Shown here piece by piece: positions 30,936 to 41,065 of a stretch of DNA of 41,400 nt (within the stretch, counting starts at the first letter, position 1; every line of letters begins with the position of its first letter). A program made the position numbers and the translations under genes. Source of the DNA: Psilocybe azurescens (Eukaryota > Basidiomycota > Agaricomycetes > Agaricales > Agrocybaceae). A model generated the notes under the pieces. It made no database searches and was not told the DNA's origin. It worked only from the letters and a program-made list of their open reading frames with translations. The DNA lies in contig JAJIRX010000104.1 of the NCBI GenBank assembly GCA_023853785.1, forward strand, positions 1 through 41,400, given 5' to 3'.

Positions 30936-31263
30936 ATGCCTCGCCTCCTCCGACATATCGCCTCTTCTTTCACTCCGAAACTCCGAAACAAACCAACCCG
31001 AAACCCCAATCTTTGATACCCCTTTGGCCGATCAGACTGTGGAAGAGCTTGAGACGCTGCAAAAAGAAATTCTCACCGCATACAAAGAAACGATTGATCA
31101 GAAGGAGACAGCAAAACAAAACTACCGCCCAGCCGCTGCTAAATCTGCCCACTACCAAGCCAGATCTCTACGCTTCAAGTTAAATCTGGTCGAACGAGAA
31201 CTCCATCGACGCCTTCCACTGATCACCAAAGTAGTTAAAAAGGCCAAGTCGTTCTACCTCTAA
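30936..31263 (+). pseudogene. Gypsy-2 accessory orfA, small coiled-coil-like protein
   Basis: Lies 23 bp after the pol stop. The ATG at 30936 opens MPRLLRHIASSFTPKLRNKP. One frameshift near 31010 is needed to reach DQTVEELETLQKEILTAYKE, QNYRPAAAKSAHYQARSLRF and the end ITKVVKKAKSFYL (stop 31261-31263). About 109 codons, helical and charged. The Gypsy-3 counterpart at 35553-35868 has the same position, length and alignable residues: LEELEIALHK, then AEKQAQNELKARCAAMAHDQ, then ATKAIRKVKSLHF. No known domain recognised. Shared position in two diverged elements argues for a real, once-selected ORF. Confidence 0.65.
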
Positions 31264-31294
31264 ACCATACCTCCAACTACCAAAGCAACGCAAC

Positions 31295-31474
31295 ATGTCT
31301 TTCATTGATACCCCTGCCGCTTCTTCCTCTTCTACCCCTGCCAACTCACATCTACGAGGCAAACGACCTGCCGTGCCTTGTTACGCTCAAACACTTTCAA
31401 CATTTGAAGCCCTAGACCTCTTCACCGACAACGCCGGAATCGCAAACACCACAGGCGAACCATACAGAAACTAA
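31295..31474 (+). CDS. Gypsy-2 accessory orfB, 59 aa, internally shortened
   Basis: An uninterrupted frame of 60 codons starts 31 bp after orfA: MSFIDTPAASSSSTPANSHL near the start and ALDLFTDNAGIANTTGEPYR at the end. The Gypsy-3 equivalent starts MSHSTARASSVPQ and ends DDVGIANNTGEPYGY, but is about 224 codons long with a zinc-knuckle region between. The Gypsy-2 copy therefore seems to be a deletion derivative keeping both ends. The polypurine tract and 3' LTR follow. Function unknown. Confidence 0.55.
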   Translation: MSFIDTPAASSSSTPANSHLRGKRPAVPCYAQTLSTFEALDLFTDNAGIANTTGEPYRN

Positions 31475-31536
31475 TGAACTCGTACAAGTATTAGACTTCA
31501 CTCCTTCTGAGGCATAAGGAGTGTAGTACGGGGTAA

Positions 31537-31959
31537 TGTTACGACAAGTCTTTTTCTTTTCCCTTTCTCTTTTCTTTTCTTTTCTTTTCCCTTTCTTTGT
31601 CATCCTTCACATCATTGATACAGCATTGTCTGCTCTGATGAACTTTGTTCTCTATCATTCTATGAAACTCCATCATATCTCTGATGGACTTTCACTTCCA
31701 TCTTTTATGATACATCTTTCGATGAACGATTGATCTGTTTCCTCTATTCTTATATACATCTGCTGATGAACATTCAAACTTGTTTCAACTTGCTGTACAG
31801 TTCATAGTATTTATACTAGGAAGGATCCATTGTATTCTTTAGCTAGTTCTTGAGAATCTAACCTGCTTAACCTGCTCTACTCTGAACTTGAACTTGTTCT
31901 TGTAAACGATTGGTGGTTAGATTATGCACACTGCGTGATTCTAACTTGAGATCGTAACA
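31537..31959 (+). repeat. Gypsy-2 3' LTR (423 bp)
   Basis: TGTTACGACAAGTC... to ...GAGATCGTAACA. Preceded by the purine-rich tract aaggagtgtagtacggggtaa. Lacks the 53-bp duplication of the 5' LTR. Followed directly by Gypsy-4 pol sequence. Confidence 0.92.
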
Positions 31960-32719
31960 GTTTGCAGTGCAGATGTGCAACCACTTCACATTGAAGCCCC
32001 TGTCCAACAAAAGGAGGGCAGATCTAAGTGCAAAAAGGCAACAGTGATCAAAACCAAGCCAGTTTCAAAGCCAGCCAAGCATACAACGCAGCTGCAACAG
32101 GAAGAAATTCTGTTACCAAACATGGAAACAGACATTGAATTGCCAGAAGAAGAAGTTCACCAAGAACTTCCAGCCATAATAAAACTTGCTGTATCCACAA
32201 CAGAAAGGATGGATTTACTTGAGGAAATCCATCATAAATATGAGAATTATGCCTTCTTTGGCCTAATATTCAGCAAACCAAAATCATATAAAAATTTTGA
32301 AGTTATGAACAGTCTGATCTACCTTAAGGAAAAGGGTAGACTGTTACTGTATATCCCAAAAATTCTGGCCAAAGGATGCACCATCCAAAAATATTAATAT
32401 CCAAAGCTCACTCAATGTTAGCTCATCTTGGATCAGCAAAGACCTCAGACTACTTACATTCCCAGGTATGGTGGAAAGATTTAGTATCTGATGTCAAATC
32501 CTTCTGTGAAATGTGCATTACCTGTAAATGAAGCAAGCCAAGCAACCGAAAACCTTATGGTTTGCTAAACCTGCTGCCAGTACCATTCACACTCTGGGAA
32601 TTGATAGGTATTGACTTCATCAGACTGTTACCTGAATCAAAAACAGAGACAGTTCATTCAACTCAATTACCATAGTAATATGTCTGCTCACTAGCACGGT
32701 ACACTTAATACCTAGTCGT
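31960..32719 (+). pseudogene. Gypsy-4 pol: post-RNase H linker and N-terminal integrase
   Basis: The frame 31975-32397 carries LPNMETDIELPEEEVHQELP, ERMDLLEEIHHKYENYAFFG and FEVMNSLIYLKEKGRLLLYI, the usual segment just before the integrase zinc-binding domain. In the next frame come KAHSMLAHLGSAKTSDYLHS, VWWKDLVSDVKSFCEMCITC (HHCC residues) and a stop at about 32528-32530. GIDFIRLLPES carries the first catalytic Asp. After a one-base shift near 32640, SITIVICLLTSTVHLIPS runs up to the MITE. Confidence 0.88.
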
Positions 32720-32721
32720 AA

Positions 32722-33402
32722 GGTAGATGACATTCATAATCATCAAGCATCATGTGATTTTTGTGACAGCCTCCAAAATAGGCAATTTTTGCAAAAATAT
32801 GATAAATCTTGCAATTTCTCAGCTTTGGGGCACATTTATATAGTTCTGCTTCCTAGATTCTGTAGTAAATGGACTTAGACACGTGAATACAAATTATTTC
32901 AGTGTAAAGTCCAAATCTGGAAGAGAAGAAGCAAAAATATCGCTGTCAGAAGCAGTTCCAATTAACATGTTCCCTTGTGTCATGTGTCTCTCTGCATTTT
33001 CTGGGTAGAAGGTATATATGCCTTGAAAAGGAAAGTTAGGAATATTTTGACATGTTCTCAAATGATATTGCGTCCTGTTGTGGATGTGGTCAACAGACAG
33101 AAGATAAACAGTTTGTTATCAGCAGCCATCAATCTGCACATGATTCAATCCAGCCCAAAGAAAACACATTTTTAAAAATGCTAAAGATCATTTGTCTCTC
33201 AATGAATCAACTCTAAACTTTGCAATAATGTATATAACATGTATTAAAATAAAAACTAGGAGCCAAAAATCTAATTAACAAACTGCAAAGAAAGCTATGA
33301 ATGTTCCGTTGTTTTTCTGTCAATTTATTTCCTAATTTAATCAATGATGTCATACAGGAATAACGCCATGTGATGCTTATTGAATATGAATGTCATCTAC
33401 CT
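32722..33402. mobile_element. TA-flanked MITE (681 bp) in Gypsy-4 integrase
   Basis: Imperfect inverted repeats of about 33 bp start AGGTAGATGACATTCATA at each end. TA is duplicated at 32720-32721 and 33403-33404. Removing the insert restores the codons LIPSRTDYTAWQ. TA targets and this size fit a Tc1/mariner-type MITE, although the ends differ from the Tc1 element at 13723-17029. No protein-coding evidence lies inside. Confidence 0.9.
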
Positions 33403-33404
33403 TA

Positions 33405-34374
33405 CTGATTACACAGCTTGGCAAGTCGCTGAGCTCATATTCAAACATGTGTACAAGTTGCATGAATTACCTAAAAATATAATTAGTGATCATGATATAT
33501 TGTTCACTAGCATATTCTGGTCCCACCTACATGAATTGATGGGGACTAGGCTCAAAATGTCAAGTGTGTACCATCCCCAGACAGCCAGATCAACCAAGTG
33601 CGCAAACTGCACCATTAATCAGATGCTGCAACAGTGCATTAACAGGAAACAATCTGACTGGGTGCAGAAGTTGCCCAGTATTGAGTTTGCCATTAATTCA
33701 GCATGATCTGAGAGCATAGGCTATGTGTCCTTCTTCCTCAACAGCAGACAAATGTCTAGATCTATGTTATGGAATTCTGCTAGTGAAAATGAATACCTGT
33801 CCATTTGGGTCTTTGCCCAACAGAAAAATTGGCAATAATAGAAGCACATGACAGTATTTTGGCAGCTTGAGTAAAATAAACTAGAGATGCTAACTGTAAG
33901 CAGCAAATATTGCCGTTTATTGAAGGTGATTTAGTTTACCTATCTACAAAGAACATAAATTACCCTAAGGGACTAGCTCAGAAGCTTGTTCTAAAATATA
34001 TTTGGCCATACAAAATTCTGAAGGACTACAATAATCAGTTGTACAAGCTGGACTTATCTCCCTTGCTCAATCAGAGAGGGGTACATGACATCTTTCACAC
34101 ATCACTATTGCAAATTCATCATCCAAACAATGATCATTTGTTTCCAGGATGATTGGACAAAAATATTGTGCAAGACGATGTCGGGGGGCACAGAATGGGC
34201 AATTGAGAAAATCTTATCACACCACAGAGTGGAAGACAATTCCATATTTGAAATTGAGTGGAAGGCTGGGGACATCACCTGGTTGTCAGTGTAGCGCCTT
34301 GCAGAAACACAAGCACTCACTGCCTATCTTGACTTTATCAGAGTTGATATGGTTGCTGCATTGCCCAAGGGCAT
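33405..34374 (+). pseudogene. Gypsy-4 integrase core, C-terminus and chromodomain
   Basis: Carries TDYTAWQVAELIFKHVYKLH, IISDHDILFTSIFWSHLHEL (second Asp) and SSVYHPQTARSTKCANCTIN. The usual catalytic Glu in STERA is Lys here, so the integrase is dead apart from its frameshifts. Later blocks: FIEGDLVYLSTKNI, YIWPYKILKDYNNQLYKLDL, GVHDIFHTSLLQIHHPNND, and the chromodomain WAIEKILSHHRVEDNSIFEI with EWKAGDITWLSV followed by a stop near 34294. LTAYLDF and AALPKG lead to the Gypsy-3 insertion point. Confidence 0.88.
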
Positions 34375-34816
34375 TGTTACGACTTCAAGCTTATATTCAC
34401 GTGCGTGGATAAAGCCGACAGTCAAGTAGTCAAGAACAGTGAGTTCCAAGCAGTGTCAAGTAAGAGGAGGTTAGATTCTCAAGAACTAGCTAAAGAATAC
34501 AGTGGATCCTTCCTGGTATAAATACTATGAACCGCACAGCAAGTTGAAACGAGTTTGAATGTTCATCAGCAGATGTATATAAGAATAGAGGAAACAGATC
34601 AAGCGTTCATCGAAAGATGTATCATAAAAGATAGAAGTGAAAGTCCATCAAAGATATGATGGAGTTTTGTAGATATGATGGAAAGCAAAGTTCATCAGAA
34701 CATACGATGATGTATCAATGATGTGACAGATGACAAAGAAAAGGGAAAAGAAAAGAAAAGAGAAAGGAAAAGAAAAAGCAAAAGCAAAAGCAAAAGAAAA
34801 TAAGGTGTCCATAACA
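34375..34816 (-). repeat. Gypsy-3 3' LTR (442 bp)
   Basis: Plus-strand bounds TGTTACGACTTC... and ...GGTGTCCATAACA. It contains a short tandem repeat of gcaaaa (about 34775-34797). Nearly identical to 40632-41065 with small indels. The minus-strand reading shares long stretches with the Gypsy-2 LTR, such as gatacatctttcgatgaacg. Confidence 0.93.
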
Positions 34817-34857
34817 TTACCCCCTTCTAAGGTTCGACTGTCCCAGTCGAATGGTCT

Positions 34858-35529
34858 TCAGTATCCATAGGGTTCTCCAGTATTGTTTGCGATGCCAACG
34901 TCATCCGTGGGGTCATCATAATCAAAGTAATTGCTTCAGTAAGGAGAGTCGTTACGCTTGAAAGGACAGTATCTTGTCGTATGTCCTGGTCCTCAGCAGT
35001 GGCAGTGGTTGCAGGGGCAATATTGTCGATATATGTCCCAACTTTCCACATGCGAAGCATGTAACGTCCGGTCAACGTTGATTCCCAACACTTGTCCGTC
35101 GGGCTCGAGTCGGGCGACGAGAAGGCGTGCCGGTCTGATTGTTGATGTCAAAAGGTTGTGGTGGATCAGCGTCGGTGAGTCGTTCCGTGGGGGTGTCTGC
35201 GTGCGGTGTTTGATGAGCACGTGTTCGATGGCTCGTTCAAAACCCTTGAGTTGAAGACGTTTGAGGGAGTCGGTGGCGGCTTTGTGGTGGACTCGGACTC
35301 TCGCCTGTTTGACTGCGATGTCCGCCTCAATGATTCGTATTTCGCCAGATAAATAGTTGAAGAATTCAAGTTCTCGTTCGATAAAGGGGGCAAAAGGCTT
35401 GACGTCGTATCGGTTTTCGGCATTTTCAAGATTTCAAGTAGTTCGTGAGACGGAGAGAGTATTAAAAGGTTGAGACGATGTAGTAGTAGATTGGGGAACA
35501 GATGAGGCACGAGCAGTGGAATGAGACAT
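34858..35529 (-). pseudogene. Gypsy-3 accessory orfB with zinc-knuckle-like motif
   Basis: The minus-strand ATG at 35529 opens MSHSTARASSVPQSTTTS. After a frameshift near 35430 comes YDVKPFAPFIERELEFFNYL, then AVKQARVRVHHKAATDSLKR, ERAIEHVLIKHR and LLVARLEPDGQVLGINVDRT. A knuckle-like CFACGKLGHIS is readable in a neighbouring frame near 35050, followed by a second Cys/His cluster (CPCNHCHC, stop, GPGHTTRYC). The end is DDVGIANNTGEPYGY with a stop at 34858-34860. About 224 codons. It is placed between orfA and the polypurine tract and shares both ends with Gypsy-2 orfB. It resembles a second, gag-like nucleic-acid-binding protein, but that is inference. Confidence 0.6.
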
Positions 35530-35552
35530 TGTTGGATATCGATGTTTGTTGC

Positions 35553-35868
35553 CTAGAAGTGTAGCGACTTGACCTTTCTTATAGCCTTTGTTGCCAGTCC
35601 GGGTCTAAGTTTTTCCTTGAGCTGGGAAATCCGCAGTTGATACTCTAGATTTTGGTCATGCGCCATTGCTGCGCATCTTGCCTTGAGTTCATTCTGTGCT
35701 TGTTTCTCCGCTTCTCGAGACCTTATGAAGCGCTATCTCGAGTTCTTCAAGCATTTGTTGTCGATCTTCTTGGGATTTTGGTATTTTTGTCGTGAGGAAA
35801 ATAGGTTCCTGAGTATTTTGGGGAAAGAGAGTGGACTTGACGCGTTTGATCAAGGGAAAGGAGAGCAT
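35553..35868 (-). pseudogene. Gypsy-3 accessory orfA, small coiled-coil-like protein
   Basis: The minus-strand ATG at 35868 lies 38 bp after the pol stop. It reads MLSFPLIKRVKSTLFPQNTQ, SQEDRQQMLEELEIALHK, then after one frameshift near 35725 AEKQAQNELKARCAAMAHDQ and ATKAIRKVKSLHF with a stop at 35553-35555. About 105 codons, charged and probably helical. Alignable to Gypsy-2 orfA (30936-31263); the single frameshifts in the two copies lie at different positions, implying an intact ancestor. Confidence 0.65.
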
Positions 35869-35906
35869 GTTGATTGATTATCGAGTGAGGGAAGATGGTG
35901 GTCTTT

Positions 35907-36436
35907 TTACAGCTTGTGACGTGTTCGGTAAGCCTGTAAGATTTCATTACCGGTTTCTTCAAAGACCGAAGCCGGTTCCCACGTTGCTTCAGTGATCGGA
36001 TAGTCCTTCCATTTGACGTAGTACTGGTATCCTCTTCCTCTTTTTCGATGTTTGAGAATCGTTTCTATTTCCCAATGTTCTTCTTCGTTTAATATCTCTG
36101 GTGGCGGTCGAATGAAATTAGGTCCATGTGTTTCAGTTTTGTGATATGGATTAAGAAGTGTTGCATGGAATACATCGTGAATGAGCCATCCTTTGGGGAG
36201 TTCCAGCCGATAAGTTAGGGGTCCTAAGACTTCTTTAATTTTGAAGGGTCCTTCTCGTTTTGGTGCCATTTTCTTGTGATAATTTGTTTGTAAATTTGTC
36301 GCTTCTAGCCAAACCTTTTGTCCTTGGGTGAACGGTATGAATTTTGAGTTCTTCCTTTCAGCCATCCTTGTCCGGGCTAGTTCATGGGCTGCTAGGGCTT
36401 CTTCTCGATCCTTTTGAAGATACTTCAGTCTTTCTT
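35907..36436 (-). pseudogene. Gypsy-3 integrase C-terminus and chromodomain
   Basis: An open frame at 35907-36365 reads FIPFTQGQKVWLEATNLQTN, KREGPFKIKEVLGPLTYRLE, HDVFHATLLNPYHKTETHGP and then the chromodomain WEIETILKHRKRGRGYQYYV with KWKDYPITEATWEPASVF. It stops at 35907-35909. Joined to the integrase core by a frame change near 36430. This is the best-preserved chromodomain in the window. Confidence 0.92.
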
Positions 36437-37290
36437 CTACTGAAGGGAATTTGGTGTGTTCGAATGCGGTAGGGATTGCAATGGGGAATATCCAAGAATC
36501 AGTTCAAATGGTGTTCTCTGTCTGCCTGCATGTCTTCGATTGTTGTGAGTGAATTCAAGGGTACCAAGTCGTTCGTGCCAGTCTTCTGGATGAGATGAGC
36601 AGTATATGGATAGATAGGCTTCAATTTCTTGGTTGTATCGTTCCGTTGTTCCATCCGTTTGAGGGTGGTAAGCAGTTGAAAATTTTGATTTTACTCCGAG
36701 GAGTTTCATTAACTCCTTGAATGATTCAGCAGCAAATCTGGGGTCTCGATCTGATGTGAGGCTGTCTGGTAGTCCAAACCTTTTGTAGAGATTGTCCATT
36801 AAGAGTTTGCCAGTCTTTTCGGCATCCAGTCCTTTCATTCGGCAAGGAATAAGGATAAGTCCTTTTGTGTTCCCATGATCGGTGATGCTTAGAATCGCAT
36901 CAAATTCAACTTCTCCTTGTTTGTCCAGGATCGGTGGAAGGTCTGTAAGGAAATCCATAGCACTGTCTGCAAAGGTCGGGCTGACTTTGGTCCAGGTATC
37001 GGTATGAATGATGGGTTAGAGGGATGTCGATTTATTTTGAATTGTTGGCAGGTGGCACATCCTTTTACATATTGTTTGATGAATGATCGTAATCCTGGCC
37101 ACCAGTAGTGTTGTTTTACTGAATTGAATGTTTCTAATTCTCCGGGGTGTCCAGCTGAAATAGGGTTGTGATATGATCTGACTATGTCCTTCCGCAGGGT
37201 TTGATCTTTGGAATGTAGGCTCGTCCATGGTAGTATAAGATGGTTTTGCCATTCACAATCTCTGTTTTCCATTCTTTGAGGTCCTGTCGT
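36437..37290 (-). pseudogene. Gypsy-3 integrase, zinc-binding and catalytic core
   Basis: HHCC: HNPISAGHPGELETFNSVKQ with CATCQQFKINRH (about 37035-37170). The core in 36437-36958 has MDFLTDLPPIL (first Asp), LTSDRDPRFAAESFKELMKL (second Asp) and TTERYNQEIEAYLSIYC (Glu), so the DDE triad is intact. Frame changes occur near 36960 and after SLPHSN at 36440. It would insert the cDNA with the chromodomain as targeting module. Confidence 0.92.
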
Positions 37291-38800
37291 GCATTTGGCG
37301 GTCCTCCCTCTAATAGGGTTTTCATTGCTTCTGCTGCGTTGTGGTCCAGTTCGTTTGCATTGGCAATCCTTTCCTGTAACTCAGTGTCAATTAAGTCGAT
37401 GAAAAGCTTTTCTGGGAGTAGGGTGATGTTTTCATTGTCATGGTCTTCTTCCGGGTAAAATCAGGGCGTCTTGAAAGGGTATCGGATTGAATCATTTTGT
37501 TTCCAGGTAGATGTACCAATTTCAGGTTGAATTCTGAGACGTACAGAGACCAGCGCGCCTGTCGTCGGTTCAGATTTTGGGCCGATCTGAAATATGTTAA
37601 ATTCTTGTGATCTGAATATACCGTAGTCGTGTGTTCTGATCCTTGGATGTAGTGTCTCCATTCCTGTAGTGCTCGGATTATTCCCAATAATTCTCTGTCA
37701 TAGATTTCGTAATTTCTTTCGGTTGGGGAAAATGTTCTTGATATAAATGCGCATGGGTGTCTTTCGCCATTTCCATCTAGTTGGGTGAGGACTGCTCCAG
37801 AGGCGTATTTTGAAGCGTCAGATTCAATTTGAAATGGTTTAGTGGGGTCAGGCATCAAGAGTACTGGTTCTTCTGTGAATCGTTTCTTTAGTTCATCAAA
37901 GGCAGCTTGAGTTACATCGTTCCATAAAAATCCTTTGTCTTTCTTCAGGAGTTCATTCAAAGGTTGAGCTACTTCAGAGAACTTCCGGATGAATTTTCGG
38001 TAAAAGTTTCCAAAGCCTAGAAATGATCGGACTTGTTTGAGAGTAGTAGGCGCTGGCCAGTCCTGAATTCCCTTGAGTTTTGTTGGGTCCATGGAGATCT
38101 TTCCTGCTTCGACAATCATTCGAGATATTCCACTTTCTCCTGAGCAAATGAGCATTTTTCTGGCTTGAGATAGAGATCGTTTTCTCGGAGTCGTTGGAGA
38201 ACCATTTTAGTGTACTTTTCCAGTTCCTCTCGATCTTTTGCAAAGATTAAGATGTCGTCCATATAGATGATTACAAAGCATTGTGATATCATATCTTCAA
38301 AGATCGAGTCCATCATGGATTGGAAGGTTGCCGGGAGTTGCACATGCCAAAGAACATTACAGTTGGTTCAAAAAGTCCTCGGTTGGTTTTGAATGCTGCC
38401 TTCCATTGGTCGCTGTCTTTTATCCTGATGTTATTGTAGCCCCATCGGATATCCAGCTTTGTGAAGAATTTTGCGCCTTTTAACTTGTCCATGAGCTCCG
38501 TTATTCGTGGTAAGGGTAGGCATTTTGATGGTCCAATCGTTCAGATATCTGTAGTCTTGACAAGGTCTGAGCTTTCCATCCTTTTTTGATACGAAGAAGA
38601 ATGGAGATGCCATAGGTGATTCAGAGGGCCGAATGTATCCTTTATCCAATTGTTCCTTTGTCCAGTTGTCCAGTTCCATTTGTTCTGCCGGTGTAATGTT
38701 ATATGCCTTGAATTTCTTTGGTATGAATCCTTCTTTAACTCGATTTTGTGGTCCCATGGTCTTGGTTCCGGGAATCGGTCTGCCGCTTGTTTGTCGAAGA
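37291..38800 (-). pseudogene. Gypsy-3 reverse transcriptase and RNase H
   Basis: On the minus strand: [20 protein letters not shown], a frameshifted motif A region near 38400-38470, [17 protein letters not shown] (motif B end), [20 protein letters not shown] (motif C), then [20 protein letters not shown]. RNase H in 37391-38155: [40 protein letters not shown] and [20 protein letters not shown]. Closely parallels Gypsy-2. Frame breaks near 38100, 38340 and 38480. Confidence 0.93.
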
Positions 38801-39460
38801 GATCCATATATGACTGATATTCTGGGGAATAATTTCTTGGAGAGGTTTTGTGGGTTTCTCCGGTTCGTATTGTTGAGCTAATGTTTGCGAGGTAGTGATC
38901 TTGGTGTTAAGCCATGTTTCTTTTATTTCATCTTCGTTTGCGTCTCCGATGTATTGGATGATCAGTGATTCAAATTCTTCCAATGGGTGGGTGGTCTCAA
39001 TTATTGATGTTTGTTCGTCTGTTTCTTCTTCAATGGTAGTCTGATTTATTGTGGGTCCTTGACGTGGTTTCCAAGTTATCTGTCCGTTCTGCCAGTTGAT
39101 TCCTGGATTCTTTTCCTGTAACCATGGGAAACCCAGAATGATCTTCTGTTTCCCTAGTCCAGAGACCAATAACTTTTCCCGATGGTTTCGATTTCCAACT
39201 TTTAAGTCCAGGTCCACAAACGATGAGATGGTTCCCTTCTTGTTTGGAGTCCCATCTACATTGTAAACTCGGATCGGTTTTTTCCAAGGGTTGGGTCTTG
39301 AGTCCAAGTTTTTGTGCATAATTCTGGTCAATGAATTTTCCTCCTGCTCCTGAGTCTAAGAGAGCAGCGGTTTCGACGATTTGTGAGCCATTCTGTTTCT
39401 TTGCAGGGAATGAAACTGGTAGAAGCATAGTTTTATTCTCGATTGTTGCCGTAAGTACAG
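38735..39460 (-). pseudogene. Gypsy-3 protease and linker
   Basis: TAALLDSGAGGKFIDQNYAQ has the retropepsin Asp, and KQKIILGFPWLQEKNPGINW the second half-site. A frameshift near 39270 separates them. The linker SLIIQYIGDANEDEIKETWL leads toward the RT. Matches the Gypsy-2 protease at corresponding positions. Confidence 0.9.
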
Positions 39461-39508
39461 ATTGTATCTTCAGATAAGGAGAGACAGACGTCGCTCTGTT
39501 TCTCCACT

Positions 39509-40620
39509 TTAAAAATCCTTTTCTTCTTTCTCTTCAAATCCTGTTTTAACCATGAGGTCTGCAAGTTCATCTTTTTCATCCTTGTTCAGGCTCCTGATAT
39601 GGGCATGGAGTTCCTTTGGGGTCCACTTCTTGCTGGGTTGTCCTTGGGTTCTGTTCTGGTTTGTTGGTCCTTTCTGTGGGCAATCTCTGGATAGATGTCC
39701 TCGTTGTTTGCACCTGAAACAGGCGCCTTTCCTGATTAATTCAGCTCGTTCTTGGCTGCCGTATGGCTACGTCCATCCTGTTTGGGTCGTAGTTCCTGTT
39801 GTTCCTTGGGAAATTGTTCCAGCGTGCTGTGTCCTCCTGCGTTCTTCTGGTTCTTCTCTAAAGACCTTGGCCAGTCTATAGTTGGTGTCAAATGTTGTTG
39901 CTTTTGTACCAGCCTTGGATCGTTCTTGGAAGGTCTTGGTGCAGGATCCTGTCAGCGAGTTGAGGTGTGATGCATTTTTGGAATAATCCTATGAGATGGG
40001 CATGGTCTGATTCTGTTTCTGTTCCTAGGTTATTTGTACCAACAACTTGAATTTGTTGATGATGTCTTCCACCCTTTCGTTGGGTTTTTGCCTAAGTCGT
40101 TTTATGTCGTTCATGGCTGATCTGGTTTCATCCACTGGAGTGAATGCGTCGTGAAATTTTTAGAAATGTTCCAGGGTGTCCCATTCGAGGCTTTGGTTGG
40201 GACTAGTTCCTTTTGTCTCGAGGTCAAGTACTGTTCCTTCCATAGTTTTGCTCCTCCTTCCATGCAAAATGATAAAATGAAGGCAATTTTCTTCTTGTCT
40301 GTGTTGTAGACGTCATCGTTTATGTCCATGTAGAGATAGCAGTCTTGCATGAAAGACCTGGATTTTGTCCTGTCTCCATCACGGGGTTTGTTGATCGAGA
40401 TTCTTTCTTTTTCCGTTTGTTTCGACCATGTCTGTGTCTTGTTCTTCTTGATCTATCGCCAGGGTTGATAATAAGTCGTATAGCGAGTTTGATAGGTCTT
40501 CGTTGCCTAGGTTGATATCTTCAGAGCTTTGTTCTGGACGGGTTTGGTGTCTTTCAGTGGTGCCGTGTTTCTTTGGTTTCAGAGGTCTCGTCTGCTGGGA
40601 GCGGCGAGATCGATAGATGA
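39509..40620 (-). pseudogene. Gypsy-3 gag, frameshifted
   Basis: A capsid-like segment at 40111-40350 reads MQDCYLYMDINDDVYNTDKK and KIAFILSFCMEGGAKLWKEQ, parallel to Gypsy-2 gag. The zinc knuckle CFRCKQRGHLSRDC is readable at about 39680-39730. The end is EEKEEKDF with a stop at 39509-39511. The N-terminal part (40430-40620) is acidic and frameshifted; the start codon is uncertain. Confidence 0.82.
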
Positions 40621-40631
40621 GCTAGTTCTTT

Positions 40632-41065
40632 TGTTACGACTTCCAAGCTTATATTCACGTGCGTGGATAAAGCCGACAGTCAAGTAGTCAAGAACAGTGA
40701 GTTCCAAGCAGTGTCAAGTAAGGAGGAGGATTCTCAAGAACTAGCTAAAGATACAGTGGATCCTTCCTGGTATAAATACTATGAACCACAGCAAGTTGAA
40801 ACGAGTTTGAATGTTCATCAGCAGATGTATATAAGAAAGAGGAAACAGATCAAGCGTTCATCGAAAGATGTATCATAAAAAGATAGAAGTGAAAGTCCAT
40901 CAAAGATATGATGAGTTTTGTAGATATGATGGAAAGCAAAGTTCATCAGAACATACGATGATGTATCAATGATGTGACAGATGACAAGAAAAGGAAAAGA
41001 AAGAAAGAGAAAGGAGAAAGAAAAAGCAAAAGCAAAAGCAAAAAGAAAATAAGGTGTCCATAACA
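40632..41065 (-). repeat. Gypsy-3 5' LTR (434 bp)
   Basis: Plus-strand bounds TGTTACGACTTCC... and ...GGTGTCCATAACA. Matches 34375-34816 with a few substitutions and short indels, mostly in the purine-rich run. Confidence 0.93.

Larger units (their letters stand above)
25638..31959 (+). mobile_element. Gypsy-2: chromodomain Ty3/gypsy retrotransposon
   Basis: LTRs at 25638-26107 and 31537-31959 flank gag, protease, RT, RNase H, integrase, a chromodomain-like end and two extra ORFs. AAAGAACTAGCT directly after the 5' LTR is shared with Gypsy-3 at the equivalent place, so it probably belongs to the primer-binding region. LTR and protein similarity make Gypsy-2 and Gypsy-3 members of one clade in opposite orientation. 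No target-site duplication is present, and the right flank is the middle of another gypsy element. Many frameshifts and a changed integrase Asp show it is inactive. Confidence 0.93.
31960..34374 (+). mobile_element. Gypsy-4: 3' half of another Ty3/gypsy element
   Basis: Contains the RNase H-integrase linker, integrase, GPF-type region and chromodomain of a third gypsy lineage. It lacks gag, protease and RT: its left side is the Gypsy-2 3' LTR. A TA-flanked MITE (32722-33402) and Gypsy-3 (34375-41066) are inserted in it, and its reading frame resumes at 41067. No LTR of its own was identified within the window. Confidence 0.85.
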
